Assembly: GCA_028673005.1 (NCBI GenBank)
Contig: CM054113.1
Location: forward strand, 169,491,337 to 169,555,336
DNA from: Tanypteryx hageni
Taxonomy: Eukaryota > Arthropoda > Insecta > Odonata > Petaluridae
DNA: 64,000 bases
Reading direction: 5' to 3'
The position numbers and the translations under genes are program-made. Shown here piece after piece: positions 44,784-55,190 of the stretch. The first letter of the stretch is position 1. The number at the start of each line of letters is the position of its first letter. Under the pieces are notes generated by a model. That model was not told the DNA's origin. It made no database searches and worked only from the letters and a program-made list of their open reading frames with translations.

Positions 44784-47700
44784 CCTCCCTAAGGACTGCA
44801 TAACCTTCAGAGGTGGGAGGGTTTGAATACTCTTACGAACCAAAGAGCTATGCCGGCGGGAGATAATTCTCCTGGTAGGACCATCCAAGCCGGAAAGGTC
44901 TGAGGGGAAGAGTCAGACTAAGAAGCAGTCTTGGGGGTTTTACATCCCCCTGTGCAAGGGCAGCAGCTTGCACAGTACTTCTGTAGGTGGTGATCATGTG
45001 GATCTGAACAGCTACAGATGGGTAATCACTCTGTGAAACTGCGATGAGGAAAGCAAGGGGAAACTACCTCATTATATTTCCCATGATAGGCTGAAAAGCT
45101 GAAAAATACCTCTATGGATCTTTCTGGGGTAAAATATTCCGGAGGTAAAATAGTCCCCCAATCGGATCTCCGGGTGGGGACTACCCTAGGGGATGCACAG
45201 AGGAAATGTAAGATTAATAAGAAAGCAAGTAGTGAGAAATTAAAAATAGGCACATGGAATGTTAGGACTATGAATTCAGGGGGTAAACTAGAGAACTTAA
45301 AAAGGGAAATGAGAAGGAATAATGTAGGTATAGTAGGTCTTAGTGACGTTCGGTGGGAAGGAGAAGGCGAGATAAATTCAGACGAATTTAAGATTATTTA
45401 CTCGGGAGGAGAGAAAAAGGAAAGGGGAGTGGGGATTATAATGAGAAAAGAGATAGCTGAAAGAATTAGCAAGGTAGTGACAGTTAATGATAGATTAATA
45501 GCCGTAAAACTTCAGATGGAGCCAGTGGAAATGCTTATAATTCAAGTGTATATGCCAACAACTAATGCTGGTGACGACGAAGTAGATGAAATGTATGAAC
45601 AGATTATGGAGATATTGGAGGAGGAGAGAAAAGGAAGGATCACCACCATAGTAATGGGAGATTGGAACAGTGTAGTCGGAGAGGGACAGGAAGATAACAT
45701 AGTGGGAAAATATGGACTAGAGAAGAGAAATGAAAGAGGAGAGAAACTTGTGGAATTCTGCCATAGAAATTGATTAATTGTAACTAATACATGGTTTATG
45801 CATCACCAGCGGAGACTTTACACATGGAGAAGCCCAGGAGACCAGAGACGATACCAGATAGATTACATACTAGTCAATGAAAGATTTAGAAATAGCATTA
45901 AAAATGTGAAAACACTACCAGGGGCAGATATCGATTCTGACCACAACCTTTTGGCGGCAAATACACAATGTAGACTGAAGAGCGTTAAGAGAAACATAAG
46001 AGTTAACAAGAAATGGAACTTAGAGGAACTCCTTAAAAACAAGGAGGCTATCATGACTAAGCTGGAGGAAAGGTTGGGGGAGAGAGCTGAAGAAAATAGG
46101 AAGAATGTAGATGAGGAGTGGAGATACATCCATAGCAACATTAAAGATGTAATGGAAAAGAAGGTAGGAAAGATAACGGGTGAAAGAAACAAAAAACCCT
46201 GGATCACAGCAGCCATGCTGCAAAAAATGGAAGAGCGGAGAAAGTGGAAGAACATAAACACTGAAGAAGGCCAAAGAAAGTACAAGGAGTTAAATAATGC
46301 TTTAAGAAGGGAAACAGATAAAGCAAGAGAACAGTGGATAAATGAGAAATGCGAGGAGATTGTCGAATGTGAAAGAATTTGTAGAACAGACCTCATGTAT
46401 AGCAAAGCAAGGGTATTCAAGAAAAAAGCAAGAAAGATAGGACGTAAAGGAATCATGAACAAAAGTGGTAAAATAGTATCGGAGCCAGACAATGTAAAGA
46501 ATGACTGGAAATAATACATTGAGGTTCTGTATGACAAAGAAGGAAAGCCAAGAAATATTGAATTAAATGAAGAAGAGGATGTGGAAGAAGATCAGCTAGG
46601 ACCAAGTATTCTCGAGTCTGAAGTTAATAGAGCAATTGATGACATGAAAAGAAGGAAGGCTGTTGGGAGTGATGATATACCCGTGGACGTTCTCAAGGTT
46701 TTGGGGTCTAAAGCAGTTAAGCAACTCACAAAATTTTTTAACCAAGTATATGATACTGGCATATGGCCTGAATATTTCTTAGATGTTGTGATGGTACCAC
46801 TGGAGAAAAAGAACAATGCAAAATGTTGTAAGGATTACAGAACTATTAGTTTAATTTCTCATACAGCTAAAGTTCTAACCAGAATAATAACCAAAAGAAT
46901 TGAATGTAAAATAGAAAAGGAGCTGCAAGATAATCAGTTTGGTTTTAGAAGAGGAAGGGGGACTAGAGATGCTATAGGATGTATGAGGATGATGATAGAA
47001 AGAGCGCTAGAAGTCAATAAAGGTATGTATTTTTGTTTTGTAGATTGGGAGAAAGCTTTTGACCGAGTGAAATGGGATAAAATGCTGGGTATTTTAAACA
47101 AAATAGGAATAGATTGGAAAGATAAAAGACTGCTTAAAAACCTTTACTTTGATCAAAAGATTAGAGTCAGGGTTGAAGGAGAAGAAACAGAAAGTACTTC
47201 AATAGGGAGGGGAGTGAGGCAGGGATGTCCTATTTCACCAGCGATATTTAATATTTATGCAGAAACAATAACAGAAGAAGCGTTGATGGGAGAGAAAGGA
47301 TTTAAGATAGGAGGTGAAAGTATTACCACCATTAAATACGCAGATGATCAGGGCTTAATAGCAGAAGGCGAGAAAGAGCTTCAGAGGATGACAGACAGAC
47401 TAGTGGAGTTTGGCCTACAATATGGAATGAAGATCAATGCAGAAAAAACGAAAGTCATGGTGGTTTCAAAGGAACATAAAGAATTAAATATAATGGTAAA
47501 TGGACAAAAATTGGAACAAGTAAGTAGTTTCAAATATCTTGGCAGTATTTTAGTGCAGGATGGAAGTAGTACACAGGACATCAGAAGTAGGATTGCAATG
47601 GCAAAAGCAGCATTTAACGAGAAGAAGGAGCTTCTCACAAGCAAGAAAATAAATTTAGAAACAAGGAAGAAATTAGCAAAATGCTACATATGGAGCATAG

Positions 47701-48092
47701 CTCTTTATGGCGCAGAGACGTGGACGGTAAGGAGAAAGGAGGAAAAATATTTAGAAAGTTTTGAGATGTGGGTATGGAGGAGGATGATGAAAGTGAAATG
47801 AACAGAGAGGGAGAGAAACGAATAATTATTAGAAATGGTGGGAGAAGAAAGGATGCTAATAAAAGCAAATTGGATAGGGCACATATTGAGAAGACAGTGT
47901 TTACAAAGGACGATCTTAGAGGGCAAAATTAGCGGAAGAAGAAGCAGAGGAAGAAAAAGAATAGGAATATTAGAGAATATAAAGCAGGAATATAGTACTT
48001 ATAGAGGTATAAACGAGGCTTCTAGGGATAGAGAGAAATGGAGGCAGCGATTCAGCTAAAACCTGTCTTCGGACAGAAGCATGATGATGATG
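44784..48092 (+). mobile_element. Full-length LINE retrotransposon, 3.3 kb
   Basis: It is flanked by a perfect 12-bp duplication, ATTATGGGAAAC (44772-44783 and 48093-48104). The order is 5' UTR of about 330 bp, a single long ORF with endonuclease and RT, a short 3' UTR and a GATGATGATG tail. The architecture (one ORF, no RNase H, short 3' end with trinucleotide tail) fits an RTE-like clade. The exact clade is not settled. Confidence 0.88.
45114..48059 (+). pseudogene. LINE ORF: AP endonuclease plus reverse transcriptase, four in-frame stops
   Basis: A single frame of about 982 codons holds throughout, with no frameshift. It is broken only at 45771 (TGA), 46512 (TAA), 47799 (TGA) and 47823 (TAA). 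The endonuclease motifs are KIGTWNVRTMNSGGKL, LSDVRWEGEG, MGDWNSVVG, TNTWF and DSDHNLL. RT motifs are DYRTISLISHTAKV, NQFGFRRGRGTRDAI, CFVDWEKAFDRVKWD (catalytic Asp), [18 protein letters not shown] and IKYADDQGLIAEGEKEL (YADD box). The C-terminus has NWIGHILRRQCLQRTILEGK and a basic GRRSRGRKR stretch. It nicks target DNA and copies its own RNA in cis. The few stops indicate a fairly recent insertion. Confidence 0.88.
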
Positions 48093-48104
48093 ATTATGGG
48101 AAAC

Positions 48105-48283
48105 GACATTCATCCTCGGGAGTCCAATCCGTGGCCTCATTCGAAATTATTTTTAGTCATAACGTAGAGATTCATTAACACTGAAATCATGAGGAATTTA
48201 GGCTTCTAAGTTAATTTATAATCGAGTTATTAAAAAAATTAAAGCGTTACGCATCATGATGATCATTACGATTTTATAAAATA
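48105..48283. other. Short AT-rich spacer
   Basis: Nothing recognised between the LINE and the Helitron-like end. Confidence 0.4.
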
Positions 48284-48808
48284 CTAGATGCTCCGCCCCT
48301 ACGCGCTACGCGAGTCAACCCCGTGCCTCGCTTCGCGACGTGAATTCGTCTGCTGTTTGTGTGCAATCGTGAACCTCCTCATTTCGGCATATATTTAAGA
48401 TCGAAAATTATATTTAGCCCTATTTTCGGGCTTCTCTCTCTCTCTCTCTTCCTCCCATTCCCCTCCCTCTCTTCCTATCTCTCACTCTCTCTACCTCCTT
48501 CTCTACTTCCCTAAATCCCTACATTCCACCAAACCTTCTGCTTTCCCAAACTTCCGCTTCCCCTAATTCTCTCCCTCTCCATTTCACTCTCTCCCTCCCC
48601 ATTTCCCTCTCTCCCTCCCCCTTTCCGCCTCTTTCACCTCTCTCTCTCCTCTCTTTCACTCTTTCTTTTCCCCACACTCCCGTCTTCCTCCGTTTTCCCA
48701 ATAGGGTCCTATATAACTTTATGAGTACGGCAACAATGCTGGTTGTTCTTGGCAATGAAATATTTTATTCAAGAAGAACTTAGCATTTTCGTCTTCAAAA
48801 CAATTTTC
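48284..48808 (-). mobile_element. Helitron-like element, - copy, 3' end at 48284
   Basis: The inverse partner of 38454-38919. Read on the - strand it ends with hairpin CGCG-TAG-CGCG, then GGGGCGGAGCAT, CTAG and an external T. It shares the AAAATTGTTTTGAAGACGAA and GCCAAGAACAACCAGCATTG words and the polypurine (here CT-rich) core. Confidence 0.65.
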
Positions 48809-49049
48809 CAAATCTTTCATATTAAACATTTAAATCACATATTTTGGGAAAATATCGGCTTTTAAATGGGATGTTGTCTTGCCGACCACGTCATTGTTCA
48901 ACTTCGAGATCAGGTGTTGTCTAAACCCGCATACGTGTAATATATACGAGTGCATAGATTGCCTTAATTTATCGTAGGATTTTTCGCGAAAATACGTAAT
49001 CCTAATGGGAATGGGCTTTAGTTTGGATTCTTTGCTTATCTAAATGACT
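48809..49049. repeat. Dispersed repeat adjoining the Helitron-like end
   Basis: TTAAACATTTAAATCACAT, CTTGCCGACCACGTCATTG and neighbours match 17830-17930. It is probably the inner part of the same Helitron-like family. Confidence 0.5.
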
Positions 49050-49057
49050 ATATAGAT

Positions 49058-49397
49058 CAGGGGTTGGCAACCTACGGCCCGCGGGCCACGTGCGGCCCTC
49101 GAGAACGATTTATGCGGCCCGCAAAGCTGTAATGAAAAAGTGATCAGGAAAATTTATCATGGGCTATTTTATATTTTTTGAGTAAAATTATGGTCTCAAA
49201 GCCTTTTCTGGTGAAGATTTAACGCTAGTAAATTACGTAACTTGTTTTCGTTCATATGAAATCACAGAATCTCTAGATAACTTCTGATTTATTCGCTCAT
49301 CTGGCCCGCAGAGCCTTACTTGAGTCCCAATACGGCCCTCCGAAACATTCACAACTGCAAATGTGGCCCGCCATGCAGAAAAGGTTGCCGACCCCTG
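49058..49397. mobile_element. hAT MITE, 340 bp, with 8-bp TSD
   Basis: Terminal repeats are CAGGGGTTGGCAACCT and, from the right inwards, CAGGGGTCGGCAACCT. The duplication ATATAGAT is perfect at 49050-49057 and 49398-49405. The interior has the CGGCCCGCGGGCC signature of this hAT family. Confidence 0.9.
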
Positions 49398-49405
49398 ATA
49401 TAGAT

Positions 49406-49802
49406 GTAGAGTAAGAGAGAGGGGGATGTGGGGAGGGAGATATGAAGGAAAGGATATAGAATGGAAGGTACATAGAGAGTAAGGGAGGTATAGAATTAGA
49501 AAAGGACGGGAGGAAAGAGACGGAGAAAAAGAGGGAAAGCTATGGATTGTGACAGGGGGGAATGAGAGAGGGGGGAGGTGGGAGAAAATAGAGGGAGGGA
49601 GAGAGAGAATGAAGAAGGGAGGAAGACAGCGGAAGGGAGACAGAGAGAGGGAGACAGAGAGAGGGAGACAGAGAGAGGGAGACAGAGGGAGGGAGACAGG
49701 GAGGGAGAGAGAGGGAGGGAGACAGATGGAGGGAGACAGAGCGAGGGAGACAGAGGGAGGGGGACAGGGAGGGAGAGAGGGACGGTGAGAGGGAGGGAGG
49801 GA
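49406..49802. repeat. GA-rich minisatellite (GGGAGACAGAGAGA units)
   Basis: Purine-rich on the + strand, with an irregular 14-bp GGGAGACAGAGAGA-type unit. Arg/Glu/Gly-rich open frames over it are artefacts. Confidence 0.8.
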
Positions 49803-50597
49803 ATATTATTATTTATCCGTCATATGATGGGCAATACACTAGTACGATATATATATAAGTTATAAGTTCGTATTTTAAAAGGGTATTTTACTAAAAAAAA
49901 TTGATGTGGCCCCCACATGACTTTCTCCATACCTGTAATATTTCTAAAAATTCCAAATAGGTTAAATGATAAAAAATATTTTAAGGAACTGCGAGAAAAA
50001 TTCAGACAACAAAGAACTGAAATAAACTCAAACCATAGTCTTCTGATACTGGATATGGCCAGGATTCTCCAACAATTAATAAAATAAAAAGGAGCGTTAC
50101 TATGACGTAGCTAAGGGTAAAATGTTTACAATAGTCGCCGGTACGTGGTGTGGTTGTGGCAGCTAAAAAATTAGTTTTTATGATCTCTTAAACAATGCAT
50201 TATAGGGGAGAATGATTCAAACAAAGTTTGTAGAAAATTAAATTTCCTACAAATTTTATTCCAGTACATTTTTACATTAATCAAATATTAAAGCAAATGT
50301 AGAAAAACTGATGTGACAAGAGTAAACACTCACTTTTGTTTGACCGATTTTTACCAAAAACTAATCAGTTCTTTTGCCTTTAAAAAAATGTCAAATATAA
50401 AATTTCGCGATGACCTGATTGATAGTTTTTCAGTTAGAGCACCCACAAAAACTGTTACATACACACACACACAGACATCACAGAGGAAATGGCCAAAACG
50501 TGTTCAGGGGATCTCAAAACGTGTATTTCCGTTGAAATCTCGAATGAAAACAATACTTTCCCCTATACTACGTATGGAGAAAGTAATAAACAATCAT
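49803..50597. other. Unassigned non-coding sequence
   Basis: A 123-codon + strand frame (50313-50684) shows no recognised domain and runs into hAT sequence on the other strand. It is not supported as a gene. Confidence 0.35.
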
Positions 50598-51160
50598 TTA
50601 TTTAAATTTTATTTTTCTAGCTTTATTTTCGGCAAACATATTGATTCTGTCATTGAAATCTATAGTTTTAACAGTGTCATATAGATAGATAGATAAGATG
50701 GCCAGACCAAAAAGTCTCTCTTGGTTCATTAATGACCGTAGGAAATTTTTGATCAATTTTAGTTTACTAAAAGAGCACTCTCCAGTTGAAGTTGCGAATG
50801 TCAGAAAAAGTCTAAGTAAAATTTTCACATTGCCAAATTAACTTAAAAGTTTGTATTCGTGAAGAAATCTTAAAATTTCTTTCTGCGTAATATTTATACT
50901 TTATATCGAAGGCAGGTGTTATTTCAAACTGCAAACTTCTTCTTTTAATTCGCGTTCATCCACATCGTTTTTATGCATACTAGCAGATTTTTACTGGAAT
51001 TTATAATTTAATCTTCGTTCATGTTATATACAGCACAACTTAAAAGTTTAGAAGCAATATCAATTTCATATAAAGATGTAAATCGTACAGTTGCGTTTGA
51101 AGAGAATTTATTGTCTTAAGTACTGCATCGTAGCGAGTATTATCTGTTGTTTCAGCCATT
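50598..51160 (-). pseudogene. hAT transposase dimerisation domain
   Basis: On the - strand, ILLRLFLTFATSTGECSFSK, LKLIKNFLRSLMNQERLFGL and AILSIYL, then INMFAENKARKIKF, form the C-terminal dimerisation domain of a ZMYM-type hAT transposase. The usual GERSFSK reads GECSFSK. Upstream residues to about 51160 (DVDERELKEEV) keep the expected order but contain stops. No start or catalytic core. Confidence 0.75.
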
Positions 51161-51241
51161 GAGGGCGCTTCAATTTCCATCTTATCATGAAATTTCCTTT
51201 TTCTTTATCTCATTTTCTTGCAACTCACATATTATCTAATG

Positions 51242-52037
51242 CAGTGATGGCGAACCTTTTCTAGCTCGCGTGCCAAATTAACTTAATAAGAGAAAATTTG
51301 CCTCTTCAAGTGCCAGTACCATAAAAAATCTTATCTGTATTTTTGTAGAATATAGCATGAATGTTTACACAATTATATAGCAGGTCTGGAGACCCGTCTG
51401 TAGAATGAGAAAAGAGATGGTACGGCTATTTTATGATTTTGGGGGAGGCTTTTTAATCCTTAAAATGAATAAAGGGATGTTAGATAAACTTAACCTACGA
51501 TAATGAAATCGAAAGAATCCTAAATTTGACATAATTTTGGTGTAAAAAACATCTGAACATTATACATAGTTTATGCAGTAAAAAAAATTCAGATTTATAT
51601 TTTTTTAATTATAACTATTCCCCTCCTCCCAAAATCATTATATATATATATAATATAACAGCTTACGGAAAAGGAAAGGTAAAATGGATATATGGATGGC
51701 AACAAGGTGTTGGGATGAGGAAACCCAGTGAACACTCACTAATCGGACGACTTCAGGTTGGCGAGGCTCCGGGGATGTCGAAGCGACACACGTAAAAGAA
51801 CACTAAAACACAGAAACATCACAAACGTAGAGGCTTTCGGAGTTATTCCTTATATATAGTAAACGAAGCCACTCTTTCGCATCGTTTCAATATCTGCATT
51901 TATTAGATTTCTGGAGTAATTTTTGCCATGCCGCCGTATGAGTGGCATCTTTTTTTCTTATTCCATTTTGTGGCGTGCCAACCAAAATCGTTCCGCGTGC
52001 CACCTCTGGCACACGTGCCATAGGTTCGCCATCACTG
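51242..52037. mobile_element. hAT element, 796 bp, with nested Penelope tail
   Basis: Terminal repeats are CAGTGATGGCGAACCTTTTC and, from the right inwards, CAGTGATGGCGAACCTATGG. The duplication is ATCTAATG (51234-51241) against ATCTAGTG (52038-52045). No transposase is visible. A Penelope-like 3' tail sits inside at about 51655-51848. Confidence 0.85.
51655..51848 (-). mobile_element. Penelope-like 3' tail fragment
   Basis: On the - strand it matches the tail at 58978-59178, including GGAATAACTCC-GAAA, TTTGTGATGTTTCTGTG, GTGTCGCTTCGACATCC and TTTACCTTTCCTTTTCCGT. Both sides are short AT microsatellites. This copy keeps a proper GAAA box but has lost CUGANGA. Confidence 0.75.
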
Positions 52038-52133
52038 ATCTAGTGTATAATAACACTTCCATTTGGCGGCCCCTTACAAAGCTGCGGCCTGGGTACGTGC
52101 CCCGATTGCCCCGCCCTCACTATGGCTCTGTAT

Positions 52134-52948
52134 ACAGGCGACGCTCGATTTGTGCCACCTTGCACGTTTCTACGCCTCCTCTGCCTTTGAATGTTACATT
52201 GTGAAGTCTAACGCGCATCCTATCGCTCGCCGAGAAAGTATACAACGTATACTATACATACTGTTACATTGTGATGTCTCACGTTCATTTTCTTTCACCG
52301 CAAAAGTAGGCATACGTATGAGATTGCCAGTTTAACTATTGTTGTCTTTCCTATTGCTAACGTTTTCCATTTAGCTGTCGTTTACCTCTATGATTTTAAT
52401 TCTTAATATTCTTTAATATATCTCCTTGTGTTTAAATGAGCTTCAAAAGAGTTAGCAGTGATTCTAACATGGGAAGGAAGGACGTGAAAAAAGCTAGAAA
52501 GAGACTTAGAAATTAAAATAGAGGTTCGTAAAAGGTTTGAACGTGGTGAGAGAAACATTGACATTCGGAAAGAATTGGAACTTAGTGATTCTACAATAAA
52601 AACAATTCGTGACTTTAAGCTTGGGAACGGTACTCCCTTAATTTATATGATTAGCAGCAGCTCATATGCCTAATTTTGTGTACGCACGTGAGCGTAATTT
52701 TGGAACCCCTAGATTACTATTTCGAATTTTTTCACAGGACAATCAGCGTATAGAAAAGTTTTACAATATCGCCTGCATGATAAATTTATAACGCCTTATT
52801 TGCATTGATAATAATCAAGGAATATTATTAAATAAAAGAATAAATTAATTACTGAATTTATATAACCATAAAGAAAGATGTTACTGAGGTTTAAAATGGT
52901 TTGGTAGGAATGAATCTCACTATCCCTTATGGTAGGAGGCGTCACTGT
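52134..52948 (+). mobile_element. Tigger-like fragment with HTH coding remnant
   Basis: The left end CAGGCGACGCTCGATTTGTG resembles Tigger termini. Within it, about 52436-52625 on the + strand encodes EVRKRFERGERNIDIRKELE, LSDSTIKTIRD, the N-terminal HTH of Tigger transposases. The frame shifts before it and no DDE part is present. The right boundary is tentative. Confidence 0.5.
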
Positions 52949-53035
52949 ACATGATCAAATACTGCCGGAAAATAACTTTCGATTTACGCCAAATTCGATT
53001 TATGCCATAATCCTCAGAACGTATCTATGGCCTGT

Positions 53036-53092
53036 ATATATGTGTGTGTGTGCATGTATGTGTGTCGTGTGTGTGTGAGCGTGTGTGTGTGT
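53036..53092. repeat. GT-rich microsatellite
   Basis: Interrupted (GT)n with GTATGTGTG variants. Confidence 0.7.
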
Positions 53093-54469
53093 GGAAAAGA
53101 GGACATCGAATCGGTCGTGCTCGCTCCTGAAAGAGGTGTCGTGTTCTCACACAATCCGTCGACGCTCCGTTCCTTTATAATTATCGTCTTTCGTGACGCT
53201 GGTTCGAGCAGTTTCGTAAATGCGCACGGTAGCTCTTCTGCTGCCGTCTCCTATATCAATTTTCTCTGAACATATAACACGTGTTCCGTCTAGATAATGA
53301 AAAAACAAACAAACGAAAGCGTATAATGACGATCTCGTGATGAACCATTGTTCTGCGGTTTTATTGTCTTTCGAGAGCTACTAATTGTGTTGACAATTAC
53401 AAAATAAAACTCGCCTCTTCGAACTACATCCTCGCTTTTCAATGCCGTTGCTACGAAGTTCGTGAAATAAAAAAATGGAAAACAACACCGGCATTTTCCT
53501 CAATATTTTAACATGGAGTTCGAGGCGGTGCACCTGAGCAAAGACAATAGGATCCGCTTTCAACGTCCTGATAGCCATTTTGTCAGGTATTCCGAAAAAT
53601 ATAAATGGAGGCGAAGCGTTTTTTTTCATCGCGCCAGAAAAGTTGGAACGAAATGCGAGATGTTTGTTTTTCACTGCTCTCGGTTCCAAAAATAAAAAAA
53701 TCGCCTTTTTTTGCGTAAAAATTCATTGTTAACGGCTGCGAGTTTTGGGGTGAATGATCAGCGTGCGCAGATGATGCATGGAGGTAGATTATTGTTATTC
53801 GTATAAAAGATCGATCCACATATTTTATGCGTCTTTAATCGGTTAAAATATCCCCGAAGTAATAATTTTTCAATAAAAAACGCTTCGAAAAGCATTCGTT
53901 TCCATGAGCATTTTTTAATTCCGTTTTTTTTTGTAGTATTTTATTACCTAATAACTCACGCAAAAGATGCCCACGACGCCGAAATTTTCTAACGCTAAAG
54001 AATGTATTGGTTTCATTTAAAAAATATTCGAATCTTTAATGAGAGTCTATGAGATATGGAAATATTACTTGACCTAAAATGGCAATTCCTCGGGTGTATT
54101 TGAAGGAAGCATTGGGTTATTTTCTAAATTACTCATGAACAAATTACACAGAGAAAGTATGTATTGTGATCGTGAAAGAATTCGATTTCGAGACTTCGAC
54201 AAATAATATGCACGTTTTAAGCGATTATGTCTCCGAAAATGTTACTTTTGCGATTGTATCTGCATGAAGTTTTTCCTGAATCCCCGATTCTAGGAGATAA
54301 ATCATTGGAAAAAATATAAAGAAAACTCGTATTTGTGAATATCACCATTTATATAAACCTTGCTAAAACGAATCATACGTGCAAAAAAAGAGTAGTTTAT
54401 TATTGATGATTGGTTTTTATGCAGATTACCCCGCCAGTTCTTTTGCTCAATATCCAAAACCATCCCAAC
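53093..54469. other. Unassigned sequence, partly CpG-richer
   Basis: Overlapping small frames on both strands near 53390-53820 have no recognised domain. No element ends are seen. Confidence 0.35.
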
Positions 54470-54958
54470 TCAACCCACAACCCAACCCACCCCCACCAGT
54501 TTTTATGCGCAATACGCAATACCAACCCAAACCACGACCCAACCAATAACCAAAGCCACAACCCAACCCACAACCCAACCCAACCCACAACCCAACCCAT
54601 AACCCAACACACAACCCAACCCACAACCCAACCAACAACCCAACCCACAACCCAACAAACAACCCAACCCACAACCCATCCCACCCCACCTCACAACCCA
54701 ATTCAACTCACAACGCAACACAACTCAACTCACAACGCAACCCAACCCAACTCATAACCCAACCCACCACCTAACCTAACCCATAACCCAACCCAACCCG
54801 CAACCCAACCCAACCTACAACACAACCCAACCTACAAACCAGCCCAACCTACAACCCAACCCAACCTACAACTCAACCCAACCTACAACCCAATCTTCTC
54901 TACAACCCAACCCAAACTACAACCCAACCTAACCTACAACCCAACCCAACCCAATCCA
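54470..54958 (+). repeat. CCCAAC minisatellite
   Basis: Tandem units such as CAACCCAACCCA and ACCCAACCCACA run for almost 490 bp. The complementary strand is rich in GGGTTG runs and may form G-quadruplexes. All open frames over it are repeats of Pro/Thr/Gln or Gly/Trp/Val and are not genes. Confidence 0.9.
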
Positions 54959-55026
54959 AAAGTCCACAATGTCCTCAACAATTTTTTCGAATGTGTCTCT
55001 GTCTTGAATTCGCTGGTGCCACATGA

Positions 55027-55190
55027 ATGGGTCGGGTTGGTATTGGGTATTGCGCATAAGATCTGGCGAGGGTATGTTGGGTTGGGTTGAGTTGGGTTGT
55101 GGGTTGGACTCGGTTTGGTCGGTATTGGGTATTGTGCAAAAAACTGTCGGAGGTATTGCGCATAAGAACTGGCGAGCGGATTTCGCATAA
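55027..55190 (-). repeat. Inverted GGGTTG minisatellite and flank
   Basis: GGGTTGGTATTGGGTATTGCG and TGGGTTGAGTTGGGTTGTGG are the inverse of the left flank of the main array (54488-54540, with ATGCGCAATACGCAATACC). The word GCGCATAAGAACTGGCGAG repeats twice. Confidence 0.75.

Noticed and set aside
45863..46537. 224-codon - strand frame
   Set aside because: Antisense shadow of the LINE endonuclease region.
49549..49865. Arg/Glu/Gly-rich open frames
   Set aside because: Translation of the GGGAGACAGA minisatellite.
54400..54757. Long repetitive frames on both strands and a possible telomere
   Set aside because: They are pure CCCAAC repeat. The unit is not the arthropod TTAGG telomere repeat, and the array is short and internal.
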